From DATELY01 sp035276085 (GTDB lineage Bacteria > Pseudomonadota > Gammaproteobacteria > Steroidobacterales > Steroidobacteraceae), in contig DATELY010000176.1 in the NCBI GenBank assembly GCA_035276085.1, forward strand, positions 1 to 64,000: a stretch of DNA of 64,000 nt. Reading direction: 5' to 3'. The notes beneath the pieces are model-generated. The model did no database searches, was not told the DNA's origin, and saw only the letters and a list, made by a program, of their open reading frames with translations. A program made the position numbers and the translations under genes. How positions within the stretch are numbered: the first letter of the stretch is position 1; the number at the start of each line of letters is the position of its first letter. This document shows positions 34,619-43,255 of this stretch, in pieces.

Positions 34619-36061
34619 TCAACCCGCCTTCTGCGCCTCGCCGCGCGCGATGTATGCGTCGATCATGCGATGCAAGTTGCGGCAGCGTATTTCCGAATAG
34701 CGCGCGAAGTGCACGCCCCGATCGCCGAGCTGACGCAAGCCGTCCTGCGTCTGAGGAATGTTGGATTCGTCCTGATCGTAGACACCGGCCAGATAGGCCA
34801 GATCGCCTTGGACATGCGCCCATTTGTCGTTGGGCCCCAGCATCTGCATCTTTGCCGGCGGCGGAACGGGTCGATCGATCGGGGCCAGCTTGTACAGGAA
34901 CACTTCCATGCACGTGCGTTCGTGCTCGAGCGCGTACGGCCGGAAACGATACGAAATCTTGGTTCCGAGGCTGCCCCACAGATGGAAATTGGGGAACAGA
35001 TCGTAAGAGAACCCATCGATGAAATCGGCATCGCAGCGGTCCGACAGATCACGTCCCGTGCGCTCCGATAGATTCTTGCGCCCGGTCATTGCGAGAAAGC
35101 GCCGCTCGGTCATGTCGCTGCGCAATTTCTCCGCCGTGACGTTGCCGGCCTTGTTGCCGTTGCGTATCGACAGTTCGAGAATCTCTTCGGGCGACAGCCT
35201 GGGTCCGTCGTAGAGCAATCCGGGATAGCCGTGCGGAGAAATCGAGCGGGTGACGTGATCCGACAGCACATCGTACTGCGCGTTCGCGTCCATCGTGTAC
35301 GGCGACACCTGAGGATGCGTAACGCCGACATGGTGATTTTCCAGGAATGCCTCGGCGCACACTTTCCAGTTGGCCGGTACGATCTTGGCAACATGCGCTG
35401 CCTTGTAGACTTCGTTGATCTTCCAGTATTCGAAGTGGCGCGGCAGCGGGTCGATCACCTCCTCGAGCGGGCGGCAGTTCGCATCGAAGTTCACGAACAC
35501 GAAGCCGCCCCATCGCCCTACGCGCACCTCTCCCAACGGAAAGTCGGAACCGTCGATCTCGGGGAAGTCCCAGATCACTGGGCCTGGACGAAACGTGCCG
35601 TCGAGCTCCCACGTGAACCCGTGATAAGGGCAGCGGAACTTCTTCTTGCAGCCACTCTGCGTGGCCAGCCTGCGTCCGCGATGGCGGCACACATTTTCGA
35701 ACGCGCGAATCGAGCCGTCCTGCTGCCGTGTAACGAGCACCGACTTGCCGACCAGATCGAAGACGTAGTAGTCGCCCTCGTTGGGAATTTCTTCTTCGCG
35801 AACGGCGTACTGCCAGGTCTTCAGGAAAACGTGCTCGACCTCTTTCTTGAAGAATTCCGGGTCGGTGTAGCGCCGGGCACTGACCGGCTTCGTGCCCAGA
35901 TCCGGGACCCGGTGTTCGCGCACGATGTCGGAAACCGGATGAAAGGCATTGTCGATGTCCAGAATATCCTGGTAGGTCGGACCTTCCCACAGTTCAATCG
36001 ACAAGCGCTTGCCTTGCGGACGGTCCTGCTCGGCCGCTTCGGCTTTGTCTCGTACGCTCAT
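34619..36061 (-). CDS. Rieske aromatic ring-hydroxylating oxygenase, alpha subunit
   Basis: A 480-residue Rieske non-heme iron oxygenase. The [2Fe-2S] ligands are C125/H127 (CRHRGR) and C144/H147 (CPYHGFTW). The mononuclear iron facial triad is expected at H244 and H249 within ENHHVGVTHPQ, plus a downstream Asp around the FIDGFSYDLFPN segment. It would hydroxylate or demethylate its substrate with O2, needing electrons from a ferredoxin/reductase, neither of which is in the window. The ATG overlaps the PrpD stop by four bases, so translation is coupled. No small (beta) subunit is evident, though the EthD-like gene follows. Confidence 0.92.
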   Translation of the reverse strand: MSVRDKAEAAEQDRPQGKRLSIELWEGPTYQDILDIDNAFHPVSDIVREHRVPDLGTKPVSARRYTDPEFFKKEVEHVFLKTWQYAVREEEIPNEGDYYVFDLVGKSVLVTRQQDGSIRAFENVCRHRGRRLATQSGCKKKFRCPYHGFTWELDGTFRPGPVIWDFPEIDGSDFPLGEVRVGRWGGFVFVNFDANCRPLEEVIDPLPRHFEYWKINEVYKAAHVAKIVPANWKVCAEAFLENHHVGVTHPQVSPYTMDANAQYDVLSDHVTRSISPHGYPGLLYDGPRLSPEEILELSIRNGNKAGNVTAEKLRSDMTERRFLAMTGRKNLSERTGRDLSDRCDADFIDGFSYDLFPNFHLWGSLGTKISYRFRPYALEHERTCMEVFLYKLAPIDRPVPPPAKMQMLGPNDKWAHVQGDLAYLAGVYDQDESNIPQTQDGLRQLGDRGVHFARYSEIRCRNLHRMIDAYIARGEAQKAG

Positions 36062-37449
36062 GTCGCGACCTCGCCGCTCAGCGTCTTGTCGGTCAGTTCG
36101 CGAATCGAAGCCAGCGTTTCGAAGCGCGAGATCATCTGCACGAGTTCATGCGAACGTGCCGCACCCAGCACCGGGGCGACCAGGCCGTGGAACTTCGCCT
36201 CCAGATCGGCCCACTGTGCATCGAGATCCTGGCGGGGTTCGAAGATGCTGACCGCCGCCGTCAGTGTCTCCCCGCTCTTGAGCTTGAGCACGACCTCGAT
36301 GGGGTTCGCCATATGGGCAATGCGATCCGTAACCGTGTACTTCACGAGCTTCTGCGCTTCGACCACCACTGGATCGTGCACGCGCTCGTCGGTGAACGCA
36401 GCTGGCCCGACATCACGGTTCAACAATGCCAGACCCACCGTGTAGTGGATGCTGAACATGCCCTCCAGACCCGTTTTCGGCCCGATGATGCCGCAGACAC
36501 CCGGCAGCAGGGCGGGCACGAACAGCTCCACCGCCGCCACATCCCCGATCGAAAATGGGCGGCGCGCGCGCAGCGCACGGATGCCGTCGATCGCCGAGTG
36601 CGTCCCACCGCATGCGGCATGCAGCTTGAAAATGATTTCCTCGACGGCGAGCCGATCCTCCAGAAAGCCGCGCGGGCGGTTCGCATCGAAGTCGGCCGGT
36701 GAACTGTTGAAAGCATTGGCAAAGCCATGAGGTGCTTCCAGCACGTTGTCGGGCCCCGTGAAGCCACCTTGCGCGAGCCGTGCCGACAACACGCCGACTG
36801 CGGCGGCATTGCCCGCATTCATGTGCTTGCACATCGTGCCGAAGCTCGCCCGCAGGCCGGATGCCTGCGTGCCGGCAATTCCAAGCGCATTGAGCATCTG
36901 AGGCGTATCCAGGTCGAGCAAACATCCTGCCGCCGCAGTAGCTCCGAATGCACCGAAGGTGCCGGTGCAGTGAAAGCCGCGCGCATAGGAGCTTTCCCCA
37001 ACGGTCGCGGCGACTATCTTGAGCGTCTCGTAACCCCGTAACATGGCGTTGAGCGTCGCCGCACCGTTGGCATTCAGTTCATCGGCCAACGCAAAGACGG
37101 CAGGCAGCACGACGACGGAGGGATGCATGCCCAGCCCCATATCATCGAAATCCTGCGAATGACTGGCGATCCCACTGCAGAGCGCCGCCTGCCGCGCGTT
37201 CATCCTGTGCGGTGATCCGATGACATTCGCCACCGGCCGTCCGCCCTCGGCAAGCAATGCGCTCTGCGCAATTCGCGCAGAGGGCTGCTGCGCTCCGGAA
37301 ATCGTGACGCCGATCCAGTCCAGCACCGCGTGGCGCGCTCGCTGCATGACCCGATCGCTGAGTCGCAACGAGGCAATCTTGCCCACGTCGGACACCAGTC
37401 GGGCAGTCAATCCGAGCGCGCCCGCTTCCATCGCAACAGCGTTCGACAT
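36058..37449 (-). CDS. MmgE/PrpD family protein
   Basis: A 463-residue MmgE/PrpD protein, the group including 2-methylcitrate dehydratase and cis-aconitate decarboxylase. Visible hallmarks are the helical start with DRVMQRARHAVLDWIGVTISG, SHSQDFDDMGLGMHPSVVVLPA, and KLHAACGGTHSAIDGIRAL where the catalytic His/Lys usually sit. In catabolic clusters such proteins dehydrate or decarboxylate hydroxylated acids. GGAG favours the ATG at 37449; the frame runs to 37464. It heads the minus-strand run to Rieske, EthD-like, hydratase and PhyH. Confidence 0.88.
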   Translation of the reverse strand: MSNAVAMEAGALGLTARLVSDVGKIASLRLSDRVMQRARHAVLDWIGVTISGAQQPSARIAQSALLAEGGRPVANVIGSPHRMNARQAALCSGIASHSQDFDDMGLGMHPSVVVLPAVFALADELNANGAATLNAMLRGYETLKIVAATVGESSYARGFHCTGTFGAFGATAAAGCLLDLDTPQMLNALGIAGTQASGLRASFGTMCKHMNAGNAAAVGVLSARLAQGGFTGPDNVLEAPHGFANAFNSSPADFDANRPRGFLEDRLAVEEIIFKLHAACGGTHSAIDGIRALRARRPFSIGDVAAVELFVPALLPGVCGIIGPKTGLEGMFSIHYTVGLALLNRDVGPAAFTDERVHDPVVVEAQKLVKYTVTDRIAHMANPIEVVLKLKSGETLTAAVSIFEPRQDLDAQWADLEAKFHGLVAPVLGAARSHELVQMISRFETLASIRELTDKTLSGEVAT

Positions 37450-37799
37450 CATCCAACTCCGCATTAATCAGGGCTACGCGCTTGCAGCAGCGGCGCAAGC
37501 ACCCGAAGCGCCAAGGGCGGCAGTCGGCGCAATCGAATCCTTAGGGAACTCTCATGGAGTGACGCCCGGAACTCAATTGCTCAGCCCAATTATCACGTGG
37601 CTGATAAGTCGGCTTCGACTACCTACGCCAATCGAGGAGTGGCACGATTGCCACGATGAACTGCAACCTGGATTGCAGACGTCCGTGAGGAGAGCGCTAC
37701 AAGGCACGCCGAGCGAGTACGGCCGATCTGCCGGACGCCCACCTTGTAGGTCGTCGCAGCAGCGATCAGCGTGCGGACCTCTTTATCGGGATATGAGAC
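37450..37799. other. 350-base divergent intergenic region
   Basis: Lies between PrpD (minus) and the zinc dehydrogenase (plus). No gene is evident. On the minus strand it contains CCACGTGATAAT (37600-37589), a partial match to the CACRTANGTGATATC box, about 140 bases upstream of PrpD. The plus-strand gene has no strong ribosome site. Confidence 0.4.
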
Positions 37800-38810
37800 A
37801 TGCGAGCAGCCTTCTACGATGCTGAACAGCATCGCGTATCGATCGAAACGATCGCCGATCCGCGGCCCGGTCCAGACGAACTACTCGTCCGCGTTTGCCG
37901 TTGCGGCGTGTGCGGCAGCGATGTGTCGATGACTTCACGCAATGGCACGTTCAATTACGCCTCCGGTCGCTTCGGCCACGAGTATGCCGGCGAGGTGATT
38001 GAAGTCGGCCGCAACGTGCGCACGCACAAGCGCGGCGACCGCATTGCCGCGATACCGAGTGTCGGATGCGGAACCTGCGAGATCTGCAAGCGCGGAAATC
38101 CGCTGCTCTGCTCGGCACAGTCGAGCGCCATGTTCGGGTTCGGCGAATTGGCCGTCATCCCGCCCAAGGTTGCCATTCACCTGCCGGACAGCCTGAGCTT
38201 CGCGGATGGCGCCATGGTCGAGCCGATAGCCTGCAGCCTGCATGCATTTCGCCTTGCAGGCCTGGAGCGTGGTGCACGTGTGCTGGTGATTGGTGCGGGG
38301 TCAATGGCTCTTGGTGCCATCTACTGGGCGCGCGCGCTGGGCGCGGCGAAGATTGCCGTACTGTCGCGCTCGTCCCATCGCCGCGATACGGCCATGGCGA
38401 TGGGGGCGGACGCGGTGCTGGGGTTCGATGCCGACGATCAAGCCCGCATCATCGAGGTGCTGGGCGGCAGCCCGCACATCGTGGCCGAATGCGTCGGCAA
38501 GGCCGGCATGCTCAATCTCGCAGCGGACCACGTGTGCCCTGGAGGCACCGTCGTGTCGATGGGCCTTTGCATGCAGGCCGAACCCATCGTGCCGATTCGA
38601 TTCGGCTTTCGAGAAGTGCGCCTGCTGTTTCCAATCGGTTATACGGCCGATGAATTCGCTGCGACCGCCCGCTCCTTCGATGCTGGCCGCGTGAGTCCCG
38701 AGAACTTGTTGAGCGATGTGATTTCGCTGGATGAACTTCCGACGCGGCTGGACACGATGCGCACCGGAGGTAGCGGCGCCAAAGTTCAAGTCGACCTGTT
38801 GAGGAGCTGA
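37800..38810 (+). CDS. zinc-dependent medium-chain dehydrogenase
   Basis: A 336-residue zinc MDR. Catalytic zinc: CGVCGSDV near 37-44 and FGHEYAGEVIEVGRN near 60-73. Structural zinc: GCGTCEICKRGNPLLC near 83-99. The nucleotide fold reads VLVIGAGSMALGAIYWARALGA. Motif and length resemble threonine/sorbitol-type (L-threonine dehydrogenase or polyol) enzymes. The stop overlaps the next start by one base (TGATG), so the aldo/keto reductase is translationally coupled. It probably oxidises a secondary alcohol with NAD. Confidence 0.88.
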   Translation: MRAAFYDAEQHRVSIETIADPRPGPDELLVRVCRCGVCGSDVSMTSRNGTFNYASGRFGHEYAGEVIEVGRNVRTHKRGDRIAAIPSVGCGTCEICKRGNPLLCSAQSSAMFGFGELAVIPPKVAIHLPDSLSFADGAMVEPIACSLHAFRLAGLERGARVLVIGAGSMALGAIYWARALGAAKIAVLSRSSHRRDTAMAMGADAVLGFDADDQARIIEVLGGSPHIVAECVGKAGMLNLAADHVCPGGTVVSMGLCMQAEPIVPIRFGFREVRLLFPIGYTADEFAATARSFDAGRVSPENLLSDVISLDELPTRLDTMRTGGSGAKVQVDLLRS

Positions 38811-39790
38811 TGAAATACGTCAACCTGGGGCATTCAGGTCTGAAAGTCTCGCAGCTTTGTCTCGGCTGCATGAGCTATGGCAAAGGTCGCATGCACAGCG
38901 CCTGGACGCTGACGGAAGAAGAAAGCCTGCCTTTCTACCGGCGCGCGATCGAGCTCGGCATCAACTTCTTCGACACCGCCGACATTTATTCGGAAGGCGC
39001 AAGCGAGATCGTGACTGGCAAGGCGCTGCGTGAGTATGCACGACGTGAGGATGTCGTCATCGCCACCAAGTTCTTCGCGCCGATGGGACCAGGCCCCAAT
39101 GAACGCGGTGCCTCACGTAAGCACATCATGGCTTCCGTCGAGGCCAGCTTGAAGCGCCTGGGTGTCGAGTACCTCGACCTGTACATCCAGCACTCCTGGG
39201 ACGCGAGCACACCGATCGAAGAAACCTTGCGTGCACTCGATGACCTCGTGCGCACCGGCAAGGTGTTGCACATCGGCGCCTCCAACTTCAAGGCGTGGCA
39301 ACTGGCCAAGGCGATCGCGTTGCAAGCCGTGAATGGCTGGACACGATTCACCTCCATGCAGGTGCAGTACAACCTCATCTATCGCGAAGAGGAGCGCGAA
39401 ATGATCCCGCTCTGCCAGGATCAAGGCATCGGCGTCACCGCGTGGTCGGCGCTGGCGCGGGGTTTTCTCGCAGGCAACCGGACGGCGGATGGCAAGGGCG
39501 AAACCCAGCGCGCCAAGGGCGACGCTCTGGCACAGCGGCTCTACTTTCGCGACAGCGATTTTGCCGTGCAGAAGCGCCTCGGCGAGGTTGCACAGCAGAA
39601 AGACCTTCCACCCATGCAGGTGGCATTGGCCTGGATCGCCAGCCGCCCGAGCCTGAGCGCTCCCATCATCGGCGCCACCCAGATCGAGCAGCTCGAACAA
39701 GCCGTGGCGGCACTCGATATCACGTTGACGCAGGCGGAATGCGAAAGCCTGGAAGGCGTGTACGTGCCACGCTGGCCGACAGGGCCGTAG
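38810..39790 (+). CDS. aldo/keto reductase
   Basis: A 326-residue aldo/keto reductase barrel. The catalytic Asp and Tyr lie in NFFDTADIYSEGAS and the Lys in VIATKFF. The His of the tetrad is in DLYIQHSWD. It resembles the YajO/AKR13-type subgroup with NADPH preference (TPIEETLRALDDLVRTGKV). It overlaps the dehydrogenase by one base. Its last 71 bases overlap the convergent hydrolase gene at 39720-40742. A role in reducing a ketone or aldehyde intermediate is inferred. Confidence 0.88.
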   Translation: MKYVNLGHSGLKVSQLCLGCMSYGKGRMHSAWTLTEEESLPFYRRAIELGINFFDTADIYSEGASEIVTGKALREYARREDVVIATKFFAPMGPGPNERGASRKHIMASVEASLKRLGVEYLDLYIQHSWDASTPIEETLRALDDLVRTGKVLHIGASNFKAWQLAKAIALQAVNGWTRFTSMQVQYNLIYREEEREMIPLCQDQGIGVTAWSALARGFLAGNRTADGKGETQRAKGDALAQRLYFRDSDFAVQKRLGEVAQQKDLPPMQVALAWIASRPSLSAPIIGATQIEQLEQAVAALDITLTQAECESLEGVYVPRWPTGP

Positions 39791-40742
39791 CGATAAAACG
39801 ACGCACTTCCTTGTCGATCTGATCCCCTTCCGGCGAGCCGCTCGGAAAACCGCCGTGTCCACCGGCTTCGACGACGTGAAGCTCGGCGGCAATATCGGCA
39901 GCGCGTAGCGCGCGATGCATGCGGACTGTATTGGACAAGTAGAGATCGCGTGTGCCGGTGGTCAGGATCGTGGGAGGAAAGCCCTGGGTGAAATCGGCGA
40001 ACAGCGGCGAAAGATAGGGATGCGCCAGATCGTGTCCATTTGCGTACAGCAAATTGACCGGCATCAGGCTGCGCAGCACTGCATCCACACCCAGGTTGGT
40101 GTGGAAACTGTCACCCGACTCGGTCAGGTCGATCTCGGGGGTGTCGAGATAGACACCCGCGGGCATGGGCAGGCCGCTGTCTCGAATGCGCAGTGTCAGT
40201 GCAGCGGCCAGATTGCCGCCCGCCGATGCGCCGTTGATGAGGATCTCGCGGGGCGAGCGCTCCGTCAGCAACGCTCGGTAGACTGCCAGGCCGTCATCCA
40301 GCGCTGCCGGATAAGGATGATCCGGCGGCATTCGGTAGTCGACCGACCACACCCGCCGCCGGAGTCGGTTCGCAATGCCGATGCCCATGATCCGGCATAG
40401 CGTGCCGCCGCAATAGATCAGTCCACCGCCGTGCAGGTCGAGCACGATCGTGCGATCGTCCGCCTCCATCAGCGCAGGAGTGATGTCGAACACCCGCACC
40501 GCTCCGATCGTGCGATCCGCGACCTGAGCTCCTCCATCCGGGCTCATTGACTGGATCATTGGCAACAGGGCCTGATCCATTGCCTTGACCAGGGCGCGCC
40601 AGCCTTCCTTGTCGTCGATCGCAGGGAAAGGCAGTGGCGCGCTGCCGCCGGCATTGAGCACGGCCTGCGCCAAAGGGCTCAGGAATTTCGGCGTTGGAAC
40701 GTCCCTTGCGGGGACATGCAGAATGGTGTTTTCGGTGGTCAT
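39720..40742 (-). CDS. alpha/beta hydrolase, HSL/acetyl-esterase-like
   Basis: A 340-residue alpha/beta hydrolase. The oxyanion motif HGGGLIYCGG lies near residue 125. The nucleophile elbow is GASAGG (about 189-194). The acid and His are in TGTRDLYLSN and VEAGGHGGFPSG, so the triad looks complete. It would hydrolyse a carboxylic ester or lactone. The ribosome site before 40742 is poor and the frame is open to 40793, so the start is uncertain. Its 3-prime end overlaps the aldo/keto reductase on the other strand by 71 bases. Confidence 0.83.
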   Translation of the reverse strand: MTTENTILHVPARDVPTPKFLSPLAQAVLNAGGSAPLPFPAIDDKEGWRALVKAMDQALLPMIQSMSPDGGAQVADRTIGAVRVFDITPALMEADDRTIVLDLHGGGLIYCGGTLCRIMGIGIANRLRRRVWSVDYRMPPDHPYPAALDDGLAVYRALLTERSPREILINGASAGGNLAAALTLRIRDSGLPMPAGVYLDTPEIDLTESGDSFHTNLGVDAVLRSLMPVNLLYANGHDLAHPYLSPLFADFTQGFPPTILTTGTRDLYLSNTVRMHRALRAADIAAELHVVEAGGHGGFPSGSPEGDQIDKEVRRFIATALSASVARTRLPGFRIPPAST

Positions 40743-40797
40743 TTTTTGACTGTAGTGACCGGGTCGGATCCCGCACAAGACGTCCGCCGCCATTTCT

Positions 40798-40812
40798 CAC
40801 ATAGGTGATATC
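40798..40812 (+). promoter_or_regulatory. CACATAGGTGATATC box, block C
   Basis: A near-perfect match to the CACRTANGTGATATC consensus, followed by TGAAG, about 100 bases upstream of the paired acyl-CoA dehydrogenase genes. The rest of the A/B block is not clearly repeated: no CTGTCCCCGCTGAGTT is present, although a TTGAGC...TAAACT pair further downstream could serve as promoter. Confidence 0.5.
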
Positions 40813-40913
40813 TGAAGCTCACACCACTCCCGGAACACTCCACCGCGGCTTGAGCTCAGGCACCCGTTGGTAAACTACTGTTCGCTCTCCATACTCGTTG
40901 GAGAAGAGGAGTA

Positions 40914-42029
40914 ATGGGCATCGATTCAATGGTGCAGGACTTGGCAACTCTGAAGGAGAGCATCGCCGCTGTTCTCTGCGCAGAATGCGAACGTCGGGCC
41001 GTCCACGCTTTTTTCGATCATCAACAGGGGCTGGAGGAACGGCTGTGGGCTTTGGCGGCCGATCAGGGCTGGTTGGGAATCGGATTGCCGGAGGCCGATG
41101 GAGGCCTGGCGTTGGGCGCACACGGACTCGATGTCCTCTATCGGCAGCTCGGACGCAGCATCGCACCCGGCGCCTTCATCCCGACGCTCGCCGCGGCACA
41201 GTGGTTGTCCGAAGTTGGCACTGAGTCGCTCAGACGCTCGCTGCTTCCGCAAGTAACCGCCGGCGCCTGCACTGTTGCGCTGCCACTCACGCTCGGCGAC
41301 GTCCCCTTGCCGCTGACGGATGGACTGCTGTCCGGAACGACGGCGCTGATGCTGAGTGCACGCACGCCGTCGATCGCGATTGTTCGGGTGCAGGAGATGG
41401 GCGTCGCGGCATTTGCGCTCATCGAATTGAACACACCGCAAGCCCGGTTCGCGCCTGCTGACATTTGGGCCAAAACTCACTGCGTTGGCCGGTTGACGCT
41501 GAACCAGGCCTTGCCGCTGGCGCTGATCGCCGATCCGCACGGATCTGTCGCCGCCGCGTTGCGGCGCTGCCTCTGCCTGGCAGTAGCCGGTGACTGTGTG
41601 GGCAGCGCGCGGGCACTGATCGAACAGACCGTCGACTATCTCAAGCAGCGTGTGCAGTTCGGCCGCGCGCTGGCCAGCTTTCAGGCACTCAAGCACCGCT
41701 GCGCCAATCTGATGGCCGCGGTGACTCAAGCCGAGGAGATACTGGATCAAGCCGTACATGCGATGGCCGACGCCGCGCCGAGCGCCGACATGTGGGCCTA
41801 TCTGGCCAAGGCCTCAGCGGGGGAAACGTTCAAGTTCGTCGCCGAGGACTGTCTTCAGCTCCACGGCGGTGTCGGTTTCACATGGGAGTTCGACTGCCAC
41901 ATCTTCCTCAAGCGTGCGCTGCTCAACCGCGATATCGCAGGCAACGCAGGAACTCTTCGTGACCTTGCAGCGGACTATCTCGCCGCAGCGACGCGGGCAG
42001 GCGAAACCACCGCGGAGTTGACGCTGTGA
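40914..42029 (+). CDS. acyl-CoA dehydrogenase family protein, first of a coupled pair
   Basis: A 371-residue acyl-CoA dehydrogenase-like protein. The N-terminal helical domain has WALAADQGWLGIGLPEADGG. The central sheet is shortened and variable, while the C-terminal FAD helix bundle is good (QFGRALASFQALKHRCANL, then CLQLHGGVGFTWEFDCHIFLKR). The typical TEP-x-GSD signature is not clear (PLTLGDVPL instead). This suggests a non-catalytic or divergent partner that pairs with the next gene. GAGGAG precedes the ATG. The stop overlaps the next start by four bases (GTGA). Confidence 0.87.
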   Translation: MGIDSMVQDLATLKESIAAVLCAECERRAVHAFFDHQQGLEERLWALAADQGWLGIGLPEADGGLALGAHGLDVLYRQLGRSIAPGAFIPTLAAAQWLSEVGTESLRRSLLPQVTAGACTVALPLTLGDVPLPLTDGLLSGTTALMLSARTPSIAIVRVQEMGVAAFALIELNTPQARFAPADIWAKTHCVGRLTLNQALPLALIADPHGSVAAALRRCLCLAVAGDCVGSARALIEQTVDYLKQRVQFGRALASFQALKHRCANLMAAVTQAEEILDQAVHAMADAAPSADMWAYLAKASAGETFKFVAEDCLQLHGGVGFTWEFDCHIFLKRALLNRDIAGNAGTLRDLAADYLAAATRAGETTAELTL

Positions 42030-43198
42030 TCCTCGACAAGCTCGACGATGAAGCCGCCTTCCGCCGCGCTCTGCGGGAGTGGTTGGCCGAGGTGATGAAG
42101 GCCGAGCCGGCGCAACCAGCCCGCGATGCCAGGACCTTTCACAAGAATCAGCTCTGGTGGATGAGCGAGCGCAACAAGGTAGGCCTGGGCACACCGCATT
42201 GGCCCAAGGCTTATGGCGGCGCAGACCTTTCACTGCGCAATCAGATCATCATTGCCGAAGAGATCACGCGCGCCCGTGCGCCTTCGCTCGGCCAGTTCAC
42301 CGTTGCGTTGAACCACATCCCCGCCACGCTGATGAAGTGGGGAACGGAAGCGCAGAAGGCCAGGTATCTACCCGGTGTCTCTCGAGGCGTGATCTGGTGC
42401 CAGGGGTTTTCGGAGCCCGGCGCCGGCTCGGACCTGGCAGCGCTACGCACGCGCGCGGTTCGCGACGGCGATCACTATGTGGTCAGCGGCCAGAAGATCT
42501 GGTCGTCGCACTCGATGTATGCCAAGCACTGCATTCTGTTGACACGCACCGATGCAAATGCTCCCAAGCACGAGGGCATCACGTACTTCATCATGGACAT
42601 GAACACACCGGGCGTTGAAGTGCGTCCGTTGCGTCAGGCGAACGGCCTGGAGAAGTTCGCCGAAATCTTCCTGACCGACGTGCGTATTCCGGCCGAGAAC
42701 AGGGTCGGGCCGGAAAACGAAGGCTGGGCCGTCGCGCAGACGACCCTGGCCTCGGAGCGCGGCGTGCTGTCCTTCGAGCGCAACGAGCGACTGCGCTACC
42801 TGATGGAAGATTTCCATGCCGATGCCCTGAAAGCGCAGGCGGCATGGCTGCAGGACGACGAACTGCGGCGCGAGTTCATGCGCTTGTTTGCAGAAGTCCA
42901 GGGTTGCCGCCGTCTGATGCGCAAGCTGCTCGAGCAATCCAGTTCCGGCTCACCGGCCGCGGCCACCACGGTTCCCTACGTCAAGCTCATCAACACCGAG
43001 CTGCGCCGCAATGTTGGCGACTTCATGATCCGCGCCATAGGTCCCGAGGCTCAATGCTACGTGGCCGGATTCGACGAGCTGTCGACCGACCCGACGTTCA
43101 CCTATCTGACGGCAATGGGCGGCACCATCGCTGGCGGCAGCAACGAGATCATGCGTAACATCATCGCCGAGCGCGTCTTGAACATGCCGAAAGGCTGA
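42026..43198 (+). CDS. acyl-CoA dehydrogenase family protein, second of a coupled pair
   Basis: A 390-residue acyl-CoA dehydrogenase starting with GTG that overlaps the previous stop. It has the signature WCQGFSEPGAGSDLAALRTR and the FAD strand GQKIWSSHSMYAKHCILLTRT. The C-terminal segment reads GGTIAGGSNEIMRNIIAERVL, in which the position of the usual catalytic Glu (YEGT in MCAD-type enzymes) is AGG. Such features, with the overlap to a partner gene, recall the heterotetrameric FadE/ChsE-type acyl-CoA dehydrogenases of steroid side-chain and ring degradation. That assignment is by analogy only. Confidence 0.88.
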   Translation: MILDKLDDEAAFRRALREWLAEVMKAEPAQPARDARTFHKNQLWWMSERNKVGLGTPHWPKAYGGADLSLRNQIIIAEEITRARAPSLGQFTVALNHIPATLMKWGTEAQKARYLPGVSRGVIWCQGFSEPGAGSDLAALRTRAVRDGDHYVVSGQKIWSSHSMYAKHCILLTRTDANAPKHEGITYFIMDMNTPGVEVRPLRQANGLEKFAEIFLTDVRIPAENRVGPENEGWAVAQTTLASERGVLSFERNERLRYLMEDFHADALKAQAAWLQDDELRREFMRLFAEVQGCRRLMRKLLEQSSSGSPAAATTVPYVKLINTELRRNVGDFMIRAIGPEAQCYVAGFDELSTDPTFTYLTAMGGTIAGGSNEIMRNIIAERVLNMPKG

Positions 43199-43240
43199 CG
43201 CCCGATTCGGTCTGGTCGTGCTCGCCGCGATTGATCATTC

Positions 43241-43255
43241 GTGTTGTCGGAACAC
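43241..43255. terminator. short hairpin between convergent genes
   Basis: GTGTT, loop GTCGG, AACAC is a 5-bp stem between the acyl-CoA dehydrogenase stop and the membrane-protein stop. No T-run is present and the stem is short, so this is a weak candidate. Confidence 0.25.

Noticed and set aside
34602..34979. 230-residue minus-strand frame (34287-34979) as a single gene
   Set aside because: Only the last 104 residues resemble a protein family. The upstream part overlaps the Rieske gene on the same strand in another register and lacks coding character. A TTG with GAGGAG at 34601 explains the real gene.
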